NCBI RefSeq assembly: GCF_041521385.1
Contig: NZ_CP168006.1
Span: forward strand, 3,853,648 to 3,917,647
Reading direction: 5' to 3'
Length of the DNA stretch: 64,000 bases
DNA from: Alcaligenes faecalis
GTDB lineage: Bacteria > Pseudomonadota > Gammaproteobacteria > Burkholderiales > Burkholderiaceae_B
Position 1 is the first letter of the stretch, and the number at the start of each line of letters is the position of its first letter. The notes beneath the pieces are model-generated. The model did no database searches. It was given only the letters and a program-made list of their open reading frames with translations, and had not been told where the DNA came from. The translations under genes were made by a program, and so were the position numbers. Below, in pieces: positions 25,516-34,047 of the stretch.

Positions 25516-26868
25516 ATGTCAGTCCTTATGGATAAAACCAACGATATCAGGCACTTGCTTGATACTGCCCTGGAAGAAAACCCAGAAATAGGCGTGTATC
25601 GCTGCCGTCGCGACATCTTCACGAATCCGGATTTGTTCGAGCTGGAGATGAAGCATATTTTTGAAGGCAATTGGGTCTATCTGGCGCATGAAAGCCAACT
25701 GCCCAATGTGAATGATTACTTCACGACCTATATTGGTCGTCAGCCCGTGTTTCTGACACGCGGCAAAGACGGCGGCTTGAATGCCTTTATCAATGCCTGT
25801 GCGCACCGGGGCGCCATGCTGTGTCGCCGTAAACATGGCAATAAGGGCAGCTTTACCTGTCCTTTTCATGGTTGGACCTTCAATAACGCCGGCAAGCTGC
25901 TCAAGGTCAAGGATGAGAAGAACACCCAGTATCCCGAGCAGTTCAATACCGAAGGCTCGCACGACTTGAAGCGTGTCGCGCGCTTTGAGAACTATCGCGG
26001 CTTTCTGTTTGGCAGTTTGAATCCGGATGTGGTGTCTCTGGACGAATATCTGGGTGAAACCAAGGTCATCATCGACCAGATCGTGGATCAAGCCCCTGAA
26101 GGCCTGGAAGTGCTGCGCGGCAATTCTTCCTATATTTACGACGGCAACTGGAAGCTGCAGATTGAAAACGGCGCCGACGGCTACCACGTCAGCAGCGTGC
26201 ACTGGAATTATTCCGCCACGATGGGTCGTCGCAAAGAGGGCGGCACGCAAGCGGTGGATGCGAACGGCTGGAGCAAAAGTCTGGGCGGTGTGTATGGCTT
26301 TGATTATGGCCATATATTGCTCTGGACCAAGACCATGAATCCAACCGTGCGCCCGGTCTATGAGCACCGCGAGGAGCTGAAGCAGCGTCTGGGCGAGGAA
26401 CGTGCCGAGTTCATCGTGAATCAGACCCGCAACCTGTGTCTGTACCCGAACGTGTATCTGATGGACCAGTTCTCTACCCAGATTCGGGTAACGCGTCCTA
26501 TCAGCGTGGACAAGACGGAAGTCTCGATTTACTGCTTTGGCCCCAAGGGTGAAAGCGCCGAGCAGCGTGCCATCCGTATCCGTCAGTACGAAGATTTTTT
26601 CAATGTGTCTGGCATGGGAACGGCAGACGATCTGGAGGAGTTCCGTGCCTGTCAGGAAGGCTATGCCGGTATGGCTGCCCCCTGGAATGACTTGAGCCGA
26701 GGCGCCCCCCTGTGGGTGCAAGGCCCGGACGAGAACGCTACTGCCATGGGCATGAAGCCCTTGATCAGTGGCGGGCGTAGTGAAGATGAAGGCTTGTTTG
26801 TCTGCCAGCACGAGTACTGGGCCAAGACCATGAGCCAGGCACTGAAAGCAGAAAACGGGGAGGCCTAA
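25516..26868 (+). CDS. benA: Benzoate 1,2-dioxygenase large subunit
   Basis: 450-residue alpha subunit of the ring-hydroxylating dioxygenase that turns benzoate into the cis-diol carboxylate. The Rieske site is complete: [11 protein letters not shown] then CPFHGWTF. The mononuclear iron motif lies around [15 protein letters not shown] (two His and a downstream Asp). Length and the [18 protein letters not shown] C terminus suit BenA/XylX. Paralogues for toluate or anthranilate are possible, but the benBCD neighbours point to benzoate. Start: ATG 25516, family N terminus; upstream residues to 25477 are not conserved. Confidence 0.95.
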   Translation: MSVLMDKTNDIRHLLDTALEENPEIGVYRCRRDIFTNPDLFELEMKHIFEGNWVYLAHESQLPNVNDYFTTYIGRQPVFLTRGKDGGLNAFINACAHRGAMLCRRKHGNKGSFTCPFHGWTFNNAGKLLKVKDEKNTQYPEQFNTEGSHDLKRVARFENYRGFLFGSLNPDVVSLDEYLGETKVIIDQIVDQAPEGLEVLRGNSSYIYDGNWKLQIENGADGYHVSSVHWNYSATMGRRKEGGTQAVDANGWSKSLGGVYGFDYGHILLWTKTMNPTVRPVYEHREELKQRLGEERAEFIVNQTRNLCLYPNVYLMDQFSTQIRVTRPISVDKTEVSIYCFGPKGESAEQRAIRIRQYEDFFNVSGMGTADDLEEFRACQEGYAGMAAPWNDLSRGAPLWVQGPDENATAMGMKPLISGGRSEDEGLFVCQHEYWAKTMSQALKAENGEA

Positions 26869-26871
26869 GCC

Positions 26872-27360
26872 ATGCACGCAACGTATCACTCGATTTGCGC
26901 TTTCCTCTATCGCGAAGCCCGTTTGCTGGACGATCGTCAGTGGGATGAATGGCTGGAATGCTATAGCCCCAACGCCCAATACTGGATGCCTTGCTGGGAC
27001 GATGATGATCAACTGACCGAAGATCCGCACAGCGAGATCTCCTTGATCTTTTATCCCAATCGTAACGGTCTGGAAGATCGGGTGTTTCGCATCAAGACCG
27101 AGCGTTCTGGTGCTTCTACGCCGGAGCCGCGTACTGCTCATATGCTCAGCAATATTGAGATTCTGGCCGAGCGCGAGGGACAGGTGGACGTCCGCTATAA
27201 CTTTTTGACGATGAACCATCGCTACCGGGTGACGGATCAGTTCTTCGGCACCATTTATCTGACTTTGTCGTCTCAGGAACAGGGCTGGTTGATCGAGCAA
27301 AAAAAGGTAGTGCTCAAGAACGACTATATCCGTCAAGTGATTGATGTGTATCACATTTAA
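26872..27360 (+). CDS. benB: Benzoate 1,2-dioxygenase small subunit
   Basis: 162-residue beta subunit of the dioxygenase, a cone-shaped structural subunit of the alpha3beta3 enzyme. Typical parts are FLYREARLLDDRQWDEWLE, YSPNAQYWMPCWDDDD and RIKTERSGASTPEPRTAHML. It starts 3 bp after benA and is translationally linked. Confidence 0.95.
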   Translation: MHATYHSICAFLYREARLLDDRQWDEWLECYSPNAQYWMPCWDDDDQLTEDPHSEISLIFYPNRNGLEDRVFRIKTERSGASTPEPRTAHMLSNIEILAEREGQVDVRYNFLTMNHRYRVTDQFFGTIYLTLSSQEQGWLIEQKKVVLKNDYIRQVIDVYHI

Positions 27361-27375
27361 AGCCGGGGGTTAGTC

Positions 27376-28383
27376 GTGAACAGCTATCGTATTGCGCTGA
27401 ATTTTGAGGACGGTGTCACCCGTTTCGTGGACTGTGGGGAACACGAAAAAGTGCTGGATGCCGCGTATCGCCATCAGATCAATCTGCCTATGGATTGCTC
27501 GGACGGGGTGTGCGGCACTTGTAAATGTCAGGCCGAAAGTGGTCAGTATGAGCAGGGCGATGACTATATCGAGGATGCCCTGACGCAAGAGGAAGCGGAC
27601 AAGGGTTTGGTTCTGACCTGCCAGATGATTCCCAAGTCGGACTGCGTGATTGCTGTGCCGATTTCATCGGGTGTGTGCAAGACCGCCGTGGCTAAGTGGC
27701 AGGGGCAGGTATCGGAATGCCGTCAGTATGAGGATGCGGCTTACGAACTGAAGATTGATGCGGCCGATGAGGCCTTGCCTTTCCTGCCTGGGCAGTACGT
27801 GAATATCACGGTGCCCGGCGGGCAGGCGCATCGCTCCTATTCCTTCAGCTCTGCGCCGGGAGGGCCGCGTTTGAGTTTCCTGATCAAGCAAGTGCCGGGC
27901 GGCCTGATGAGTTCCTGGCTGGCGGCGCAGCCGCTAGGTCAGCAGGTGGAAATGACCGGACCTTTGGGCGGTTTTTATCTGCGTCAGGTAACGCGCCCCT
28001 TGCTGTTCCTGGCCGGTGGCACAGGCTTGGCGCCGTTCTTGTCCATGTTGGAAGTCCTGGTCCAGCAAGGCTGTACGCAAGCTGTGCATCTGGTTTATGG
28101 CGTCACGCGTGATCAGGACTTGGTGATGTTGGCTGAGCTGGATTCCTATACCCAGCGTTTGCCCGGATTCAGCTACACCACCTGCGTGGTCGATCCAGAA
28201 TCCCGCCACGAACGCAAAGGCTACGTCACCCAGCACCTGGATCCGGCGCATTGGCATGAGGGGCAGGTGGATGTGTACCTGTGCGGGCCACCCCCCATGG
28301 TGGATGCGGTCAGCCAGTTCATTGATGCGCAAGCCCATGCCCCCATGAATTTCTATTACGAAAAATTCATCACCAGCCAATAA
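27376..28383 (+). CDS. benC: Benzoate 1,2-dioxygenase reductase
   Basis: 335-residue electron-transfer component. It has an N-terminal [2Fe-2S] domain (CSDGVCGTCKCQAESG), an FAD domain (HRSYSFSSAPGG) and an NADH domain (FLAGGTGLAPFLSML, CGPPPMVDAV). It reduces the Rieske centre of BenAB. The reading starts with GTG at 27376, 15 bp after benB; no ATG gives the full ferredoxin domain. Confidence 0.95.
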   Translation: MNSYRIALNFEDGVTRFVDCGEHEKVLDAAYRHQINLPMDCSDGVCGTCKCQAESGQYEQGDDYIEDALTQEEADKGLVLTCQMIPKSDCVIAVPISSGVCKTAVAKWQGQVSECRQYEDAAYELKIDAADEALPFLPGQYVNITVPGGQAHRSYSFSSAPGGPRLSFLIKQVPGGLMSSWLAAQPLGQQVEMTGPLGGFYLRQVTRPLLFLAGGTGLAPFLSMLEVLVQQGCTQAVHLVYGVTRDQDLVMLAELDSYTQRLPGFSYTTCVVDPESRHERKGYVTQHLDPAHWHEGQVDVYLCGPPPMVDAVSQFIDAQAHAPMNFYYEKFITSQ

Positions 28384-28448
28384 ATGCATTCAAGCAGCGC
28401 CCCCTTGGCGGGGCGTACTGTGCTGGATGACTCTTACAAGGAAAGATC

Positions 28449-29219
28449 ATGACTGCGCCTGTGCGTTTTCATCAAAAAGTGGCCATTGTTACGGGCGCAG
28501 CCCAAGGCATTGGTCGTCGTGTTGCCGAGCGTTTGCAGGCCGAAGGGGCTTGGGTGCTGGCCGTAGACCGTTCGGAACTGGTGCGGGAACTGGCCGACGA
28601 GGCGGTCTTGACGCTGGAAGTGGATCTGGAAACCGTTGAAGGTGCGCAGGCCGCAGCCCAGGCGGCGCTGGATAAGTGGGGGCGTATTGATGTTTTGATC
28701 AATAACGTCGGGGGCACGATCTGGACGCGTCCTTACGAACATTACACGCCGACGCAGATCGAGGCCGAGATACGCCGCTCCCTGTTTCCAACCCTGTGGT
28801 CCTGTCATGCCGTGTTGCCCAGCATGCAAAAGCAGGGGAGCGGGGCCATTGTGAATGTGTCCTCGATTGCCACTCGCAGCATCAACCGCGTGCCTTATGC
28901 CGCGGCCAAAGGGGGCGTCAATGCCTTGACCGCCTCTTTGGCTTTCGAGAATGCCCAGCGCGGCATTCGGGTCAATGCTGTTTCACCCGGCGGGACCGAG
29001 GCACCGCCACGGCGCATTCCTCGCAATACCCAGAACCAGGAAGATCCCCAGGAAGCGATCTGGTATCAGCAGATTGTGGATCAGACCGTGTCCAGCAGTT
29101 TGATGAAGCGCTACGGCAGCCTGGATGAACAGGCCGCCAGCATTTTGTTTTTGGCCTCGGACGAGGCGTCCTATATCACCGGCACTGTCTTGCCAGTAGG
29201 AGGCGGCGACCAGGGCTGA
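28449..29219 (+). CDS. benD: 1,6-dihydroxycyclohexa-2,4-diene-1-carboxylate dehydrogenase
   Basis: 256-residue short-chain dehydrogenase that converts the benzoate cis-diol to catechol with loss of CO2 and formation of NADH. SDR features: the cofactor site VTGAAQGIGRRVAERL, the NNVGG motif, and the catalytic Ser-Tyr-Lys in VNVSSIATRS and VPYAAAKGG. The insert after PGGTEAPPRRIPRN is typical of BenD. AAGGAAAG precedes the ATG. The ring product catechol has no cleavage gene in the window. Confidence 0.95.
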   Translation: MTAPVRFHQKVAIVTGAAQGIGRRVAERLQAEGAWVLAVDRSELVRELADEAVLTLEVDLETVEGAQAAAQAALDKWGRIDVLINNVGGTIWTRPYEHYTPTQIEAEIRRSLFPTLWSCHAVLPSMQKQGSGAIVNVSSIATRSINRVPYAAAKGGVNALTASLAFENAQRGIRVNAVSPGGTEAPPRRIPRNTQNQEDPQEAIWYQQIVDQTVSSSLMKRYGSLDEQAASILFLASDEASYITGTVLPVGGGDQG

Positions 29220-29290
29220 TCAAGCGATGCGCGCGGCTGGTAGAGCGAAGGGCATCAAGACAAAAAAACTCCATTTGGGGGAGACAAATC

Positions 29291-30625
29291 ATGAACACAC
29301 GAGAAGTTAATGAAGTGATTGAGCAGGCGCGCTTCGGGCGCTTTCACTGGATGGTGATGAGCCTGTGCGCCTTGTTGCTGATATTCGATGGCTATGACCT
29401 GTTCATTTACGGCGTGGTCTTGCCGGTGCTGATGGACGAGTGGAATTTGACGCCGGTGCAAGCCGGGGCTTTGGGCAGCTACGCCTTGTTTGGCATGATG
29501 TTTGGTGCATTTGTATTCGGGCCGCTGGCAGACAAGATTGGCCGCAAAAAAGGCGTGACGATCTGCTTTGCCTTGTTCAGTCTGGCTACATTCTTGAATG
29601 GTTTTGCGAGTTCACCGACCGAGTTTGGTGTGTATCGCTTTCTGGCTGGCCTGGGCTGTGGCGGCTTGATGCCCAATGCCGTAGCCTTGATGAATGAGTA
29701 TTCGCCTAAACGTTCGCGCAGTACCTTGGTGGCGATCATGTTCAGTGGCTATTCATTGGGCGGCCTGTTGTCGGCGGCGATCGGTATCTACATGCTGCCG
29801 CGTTTTGGCTGGCAGTCCATGTTTTTCTGTGCGGCCATTCCGTTGTTGCTGCTGCCTTTCATTGTCTGGAAGCTGCCAGAATCGTTGGCGTTTCTGATGC
29901 GTCAGGGGCAAGAGGAAAAAGCACGGCGTATTGTTCAGGCTCTGGCCCCTGAAATGGGCGTGTCTCAAGATACCGTTTTGACTTTGAATGAACAGAAACA
30001 GACGGGCGTGCCCATGCTGGATCTGGTCAAGGAAGGGCGCTTGCTGGGCACCTTGATGATCTGGGTGGCGTTTTTCTGCTGCCTCTTGATGGTCTATGCC
30101 CTCGGTTCCTGGTTGCCTAAACTGATGGCCAATGCGGGCTATAGCCTGGGTTCCAGCCTGTCCTTTTTGGTGGCCTTGAACCTGGGCGGCATGTTTGGTG
30201 CGATTCTGGGTGGTTGGCTGGGAGACCGTTTCAGCTTGCCTAAAGTGGTCGCCTGGTTCTTTTTGGTGTCGGCGGTGTCCATTACCTTGCTGGGTTTCAA
30301 GAGCCCGACGCTGGTGCTGTACGTGTTGATCGTGATTGCCGGTGCCACCACCATTGGCACGCAGATCCTGCTGTACGCCAATACGGCGCAGTTCTATCCC
30401 TTGTCCATGCGTTCTTCGGGCCTGGGTTGGGCGTCAGGAGTAGGGCGAATCGGTGCCATTGCCGGGCCTTTCCTGGGCGGTACCTTGATGGCGGCGAAGT
30501 TGCCCTTGCAGATGAATTTCATGGCCTTTGCCGTACCGGGACTTATCGCCATGCTCGCGTTTCTGGTGTTTCTGGCATCCTCGCGTTCATCACCTAAAGT
30601 GGCTTTCAATGCTGTGGTAGGTTGA
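29291..30625 (+). CDS. benK: Aromatic acid:H+ symporter (BenK/PcaK type)
   Basis: 444-residue 12-helix MFS transporter of the AAHS family, expected to import benzoate or a related aromatic acid. The family signature is clear in LIFDGYDLFIYGVVLPVLMD (charged DGYD in helix 1) and FGPLADKIGRKKGVT in the loop 2-3 motif, with LGGWLGDRFSLPK in loop 8-9. It follows benD by 71 bp with a GGGGGAG ribosome site and is very likely in the same operon. BenK is the inferred name; close relatives also carry 4-hydroxybenzoate and similar acids. Confidence 0.85.
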   Translation: MNTREVNEVIEQARFGRFHWMVMSLCALLLIFDGYDLFIYGVVLPVLMDEWNLTPVQAGALGSYALFGMMFGAFVFGPLADKIGRKKGVTICFALFSLATFLNGFASSPTEFGVYRFLAGLGCGGLMPNAVALMNEYSPKRSRSTLVAIMFSGYSLGGLLSAAIGIYMLPRFGWQSMFFCAAIPLLLLPFIVWKLPESLAFLMRQGQEEKARRIVQALAPEMGVSQDTVLTLNEQKQTGVPMLDLVKEGRLLGTLMIWVAFFCCLLMVYALGSWLPKLMANAGYSLGSSLSFLVALNLGGMFGAILGGWLGDRFSLPKVVAWFFLVSAVSITLLGFKSPTLVLYVLIVIAGATTIGTQILLYANTAQFYPLSMRSSGLGWASGVGRIGAIAGPFLGGTLMAAKLPLQMNFMAFAVPGLIAMLAFLVFLASSRSSPKVAFNAVVG

Positions 30626-30835
30626 AAGCACCAGGGCAGGTGGAGAAATGGTCATGCCAAGTTCTCAACGGGCTTGAGTCGTGCCAACAGGCTCCAGATC
30701 GTTATACTTGTTCTTTCCGGCAGCTTCCTGATTGTGGGGCTGCCAGAAGCAAGGTTCATCTACACCGTTTTCAATCGACGCATGCCAGCCTTTCAAATTG
30801 AATGGCTGGCATTGTCTATGGAGCTAGCCAGAATC

Positions 30836-31456
30836 ATGACCGCCAGCAGTTTTTTGTTATTTTTACCCGCCTGTTTTGCTCTGAATATGGCCTTCGGCCC
30901 CAACAACCTGCTGTCCATGACGGTAGGGGCCAAGCAAGGCGTGTCGACTGCCCTGGTGGCGGCCATGGGGCGTCTGGTCGCTTTTGCCATCATGATTGTG
31001 GTGGCGGCCTTGGGAATGGGAACCTTGTTGATGGTCTCGGAAACGGCCTTTACCGTGGTCAAGCTCGCGGGGGCGGCGTATCTGATCTGGCTGGGCATCA
31101 AGGTACTGCGTGCCAGTGGTAAAACGTCAGCAGAGCAGACTGAGGTGAGCAAAAAAGATATCTGGGGCCTGGTGCGTCAGGAGTTCTTCGTGGCGATTGG
31201 TAATCCTAAGGCCATTCTGATTTTCACCGCCTTCTTCCCGCAATTTGTGGATATGAATAACTATTGGGCCAGCTTCATGACACAGGGTGTGATTTTCCTG
31301 CTGCTGGAAGTGATCGCGATTGCGGCGTATGCCTATGTGGGGACCAGGCTGTCCGGCGTGATGCAAAATGCGCGTGGTCTGCGCTGGGTGAACCGCATTA
31401 GCGGCAGCATGATGATAGGTTTTGGTGTGATCCTGGCCATGGCGCGACGTTCCTGA
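30836..31456 (+). CDS. LysE/RhtB family exporter
   Basis: 206-residue inner-membrane exporter with about six helices. RhtB-type family marks are FALNMAFGPNNLLSMTVGAK, LAGAAYLIWLGIKVLRA and the C-terminal IGNPKAILIFTAFFPQFVD. Such proteins export amino acids or small acids; the substrate cannot be assigned. Upstream in-frame starts (from 30674) would add up to 54 residues not found in the family, so I prefer ATG 30836, although its ribosome site is only fair (GGAG at 30820). It follows benK but is not clearly part of the ben operon. Confidence 0.82.
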   Translation: MTASSFLLFLPACFALNMAFGPNNLLSMTVGAKQGVSTALVAAMGRLVAFAIMIVVAALGMGTLLMVSETAFTVVKLAGAAYLIWLGIKVLRASGKTSAEQTEVSKKDIWGLVRQEFFVAIGNPKAILIFTAFFPQFVDMNNYWASFMTQGVIFLLLEVIAIAAYAYVGTRLSGVMQNARGLRWVNRISGSMMIGFGVILAMARRS

Positions 31457-31482
31457 TGTGATAGGCCCGCCTAGGTCTGTGA

Positions 31483-31511
31483 AAAAGAGCTCTCCTTGCG
31501 AGAGCTTTTTT
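31483..31511 (+). terminator. Terminator after the LysE-family gene
   Basis: AGCTCTC (31488-31494), loop CTTGC, GAGAGCT (31500-31506), preceded by A's and followed by six T's. Confidence 0.88.
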
Positions 31512-31672
31512 ATGTCTGTCATCCGCTTGGCAAGGCCAAGCCTCATGTTTTTATGGGTGTTTTTTTTAGTTCAATACAAAAAGCTTGAAAACTCCCATGT
31601 TGTTGTGGGAAGTGCCCGTTTTGTTTGTGTTTCTATTTGTACAGGGTAAACACTGAATATGTTGTTTAATCC

Positions 31673-31723
31673 TTGAAGTTTGTAATTTTTTTGCTAGGAT
31701 GAAAACTCGTCCTAGGCTTTTTT
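31673..31723 (+). promoter_or_regulatory. Hairpin with T run just upstream of the 19-codon gene
   Basis: CTAGGATGA (31694-31702), loop AAAC, TCGTCCTAG (31707-31715), then GC and six T's: an intrinsic-terminator shape ending 28 bp before the small gene. The same sequence can be read as a promoter with -35 TTGAAG (31673-31678), 16 bp, -10 TAGGAT (31695-31700), in which case the dyad would be an operator. I cannot decide between these. Confidence 0.5.
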
Positions 31724-31750
31724 ATTACATAAATAGCAGGAGGCTTGGAT

Positions 31751-31810
31751 ATGAATGATATGCCCATGAACTGGCCCAGTGATTTCCCGAGTAAACACGA
31801 TTCAATATAA
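31751..31810 (+). CDS. Possible 19-residue peptide gene
   Basis: The reading encodes MNDMPMNWPSDFPSKHDSI and stops with TAA. It has an ideal ribosome site, AGGAGG (31737-31742), 8 bp before the ATG, stronger than most in this window. It lies between a terminator-like hairpin upstream and a clear terminator 37 bp after its stop, so it forms its own small unit in a 584-bp gap. I know no family. It might be a free peptide, a leader whose translation controls RNA folding, or a chance frame; two more in-frame ATGs follow the first. Confidence 0.4.
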   Translation: MNDMPMNWPSDFPSKHDSI

Positions 31811-31844
31811 GATTTCCAAGAAAAACGGAGACCATTAACCAGCC

Positions 31845-31868
31845 AAGCCGCCCTATGGGCGGCTTTTT
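31845..31868 (+). terminator. Terminator after the 19-codon gene
   Basis: GCCGCCC (31847-31853), loop TAT, GGGCGGC (31857-31863), then TTTTT. Confidence 0.9.
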
Positions 31869-32040
31869 CATTGGTGTTTAAGTGTTCTGGTTTTTGTAGT
31901 GATGTATTTTAAGGTTCACCCTGTCGTTTATTGATAATATTTCAATGCTGAATCGCCTATGACAGGGAATCCCCACTGGGCTATCTTAAATTATGATTTA
32001 TTGCGCTTGGTGGCTTGAAACAATACGGAGCAGAAAAAGA

Positions 32041-32499
32041 ATGACGGGCGTCAAGACCTTGTTTGTTTTATGTTTTCCCCTGCTTCTTGGCGCTTGCTCC
32101 AGTATCGCCGTTACTTATCATAGCGACCCCGAAGGAGCCACTGTCGTTTGCAATGGCAACGTCTATGGTGAGACCCCACTGACCATTCGCTATGCGCTTA
32201 GCGATGACGATAAGCGCATAGGAGTTCTTTATACGGACTCTTGTTATGCGCAGTGGCTCAGTGGATACCGGGTTTCGTATAGCAATCGGGTGCACCTTCC
32301 CCGGATTCCGGTTTTTGGCTATCAAATGGCCAAACGTCCTTTGGGAGACGGTTATGCACAGGACGCGGATTACGGTTTGCGGGTGCAGACCTTGCGGCAA
32401 CTGCGCGCGCAACAAGAAGAAAACCGTAGATTGATGCAAGAGCAACTTCGAGAGCAGCGTAAAACCAATTGCCTGCTGCAGGGGAAATCAAAATGCTAG
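32041..32499 (+). CDS. Lipoprotein with PEGA-like segment
   Basis: 152-residue lipoprotein. The signal peptide ends in PLLLGACSS with the lipidated Cys in LGAC. Next comes a PEGA-like stretch, TYHSDPEGATVVCNGNVYGETPLTIRY, given here in parts as SDPEGATVVCNG and YGETPLTIRY. Such modules are often carbohydrate or cell-envelope associated. The last 40 residues are a charged, probably helical Arg/Glu/Gln region (RQLRAQQEENRRLMQEQL). The start at 32041 is chosen because GGAG precedes it and the signal begins there; no neighbour suggests a role. Confidence 0.65.
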   Translation: MTGVKTLFVLCFPLLLGACSSIAVTYHSDPEGATVVCNGNVYGETPLTIRYALSDDDKRIGVLYTDSCYAQWLSGYRVSYSNRVHLPRIPVFGYQMAKRPLGDGYAQDADYGLRVQTLRQLRAQQEENRRLMQEQLREQRKTNCLLQGKSKC

Positions 32500-32555
32500 T
32501 GCTCCTTCAAGCAGCCAGCCCTGACCGCCCAAAGGATGTTTTTACGTAACCAGCT

Positions 32556-32885
32556 TTAATCGACGATGTAGAGCTTGGCGCCCGTCTGGGTGGAGGAACG
32601 ATGCGGCTCGGCATTGTCAGCCACATGGTAGGACTGCCCTGGCTCCAGGGTGAAGCAGCGTCCGTCTTTCAGTTCAGTATCAAGTTTGCCTTCCAGGCAC
32701 AGCAACATATGGCCCTTTACGCACCAGTGGTCGGCCAGATAACCGGGGCTGTATTCCACCATGCGTACGCGAATGGGGCCAAATTGCTGGGTGCGCCACA
32801 AGGCCATGCCTGTTTCGCCTTTGTGTTCAGTGGGCGTAATGTCAGACCAGTTGACGGTGCAAAAGGGTAGGTTCTGAATATCCAT
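32556..32885 (-). CDS. Cupin-fold protein of the DHCW-motif group
   Basis: 109-residue single-domain cupin. The barrel shows VEYSPGYLADHWCVKGHMLL, CLEGKLDTELKDGR and LEPGQSYHVADNAEPHRS. The last has the second cupin histidine. The metal ligands and substrate are unknown. Note the family motif reads D-H-W-C here. It is a single gene converging on the PEGA-like lipoprotein gene. Confidence 0.8.
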   Translation of the reverse strand: MDIQNLPFCTVNWSDITPTEHKGETGMALWRTQQFGPIRVRMVEYSPGYLADHWCVKGHMLLCLEGKLDTELKDGRCFTLEPGQSYHVADNAEPHRSSTQTGAKLYIVD

Positions 32886-33082
32886 GCTTTTGTGGCTCGT
32901 TTGAAGGGGGGCTGTTTATAGTAGGCCTGTTTGCGGCGTTTGATTTGCCGCCTTATCAATTTTTCCTGATACAGGCGATTTCAATTTAGAAATTTGCTGA
33001 TGTCACAAACGCAGCCAGATCAGTAATACTCGCGCTCAACAAGGGTTCGTCATGGCACTTGTAATGACAAAAGGGGAAGCGC

Positions 33083-33877
33083 ATGAGTCTGTCTCAATCA
33101 TTATTATCTGCACGCCATCATCGATGCTGGAGCGTGTTGGCCGCTGCCTTGTTGCTATCGGCTTGCAGCAGTGTGCCTCAACAATCGGTACAGCGCCAGG
33201 CGGTCTTGGCGACTGTCCCACAAACGGCCTCGACCTTGGGTACGCAATGGGGAGAAGGGCGTGAGTCTCGAGTCTATTCCGTCCAGGCCCAGCCCATCGA
33301 GCCACAGCGCGATGAGCTGCAATTGACCTATTCCGATGAGCGTAGTATTTATCAGGCTTTGGGCCGAAACCTGGATGCCCAGCGCAGCATCTTGCTGGAT
33401 CAAGGTAAAGTGGAATTGTCTGTGCATGATGGACGTGACGTGCCTTTGACGATTTACAGCAGCATCGGGCAGAAAAACTATCAGTTGGCGGGCAAAGCAG
33501 GCGAGCGGTACGTCCTGGTCTATACCAATCGCAGCTCCAGGCCTTATGAGATCGTCACCACGGTAGATGGCCTGGATGTCTTGTCGGGCAAACCGGGCAG
33601 CCGCAGTCATAACGGCTATCTCTTGCAGGCTGGCGCTGTCTTGCGTATTGAAGGCTTTCGTAAAAGTGCTGATGAAGTGGCGGCTTTCCGTTTTTCTCCT
33701 AAAGATAGGTCCTATGCCGCGAATACCTTGGCGGGCGACGCGCGCAATATTGGGGTGATCGGTACGGTGCTGTATGAAGTGCGCCCGGTGACGTCTGCCC
33801 AACCCGCCGTGCGGTCGCCCAATCCTTTTCCTGCCGATAAGGGCAATGGGCACTATGCCCCTGCACCGCGTTACTAA
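33083..33877 (+). CDS. Lipoprotein of unknown function, 264 residues
   Basis: The N terminus is a lipoprotein signal (VLAAALLLSACSS, Cys in LSAC) after a basic stretch. The mature part has tyrosine- and arginine-rich beta-like segments, for example DVPLTIYSSIGQKNYQLAGK and GERYVLVYTNRSSRPYEIVT, which suggest a beta-sandwich envelope domain. I do not recognise a family. GGGGAAG lies before the ATG. No operon partner. Confidence 0.6.
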   Translation: MSLSQSLLSARHHRCWSVLAAALLLSACSSVPQQSVQRQAVLATVPQTASTLGTQWGEGRESRVYSVQAQPIEPQRDELQLTYSDERSIYQALGRNLDAQRSILLDQGKVELSVHDGRDVPLTIYSSIGQKNYQLAGKAGERYVLVYTNRSSRPYEIVTTVDGLDVLSGKPGSRSHNGYLLQAGAVLRIEGFRKSADEVAAFRFSPKDRSYAANTLAGDARNIGVIGTVLYEVRPVTSAQPAVRSPNPFPADKGNGHYAPAPRY

Positions 33878-33971
33878 AGCTTGATCGTGTCTTTTCGTTG
33901 ACTTTTACGTGCATAGCTTTCATCGCCGTTCAGCTTGAACAGCACTGAGAAAGGCTGCGGGGTGGTCAAAC

Positions 33972-33987
33972 ATCCGCTTTAGCGGAT
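33972..33987. repeat. Short hairpin before the SPFH gene
   Basis: ATCCGC-TTTA-GCGGAT between the lipoprotein gene and the SPFH protein gene. No T run. Confidence 0.6.
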
Positions 33988-34047
33988 CTGTCACTAAGGC
34001 TGGGCTAAAATCGCTTTTTCAGTTGTGTTCTTGGAGAAGGTATCGAT

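Noticed and set aside
25519..27354. 611-codon minus-strand frame opposite benA/benB
   Set aside because: Shadow of two confidently identified genes; no protein signature.
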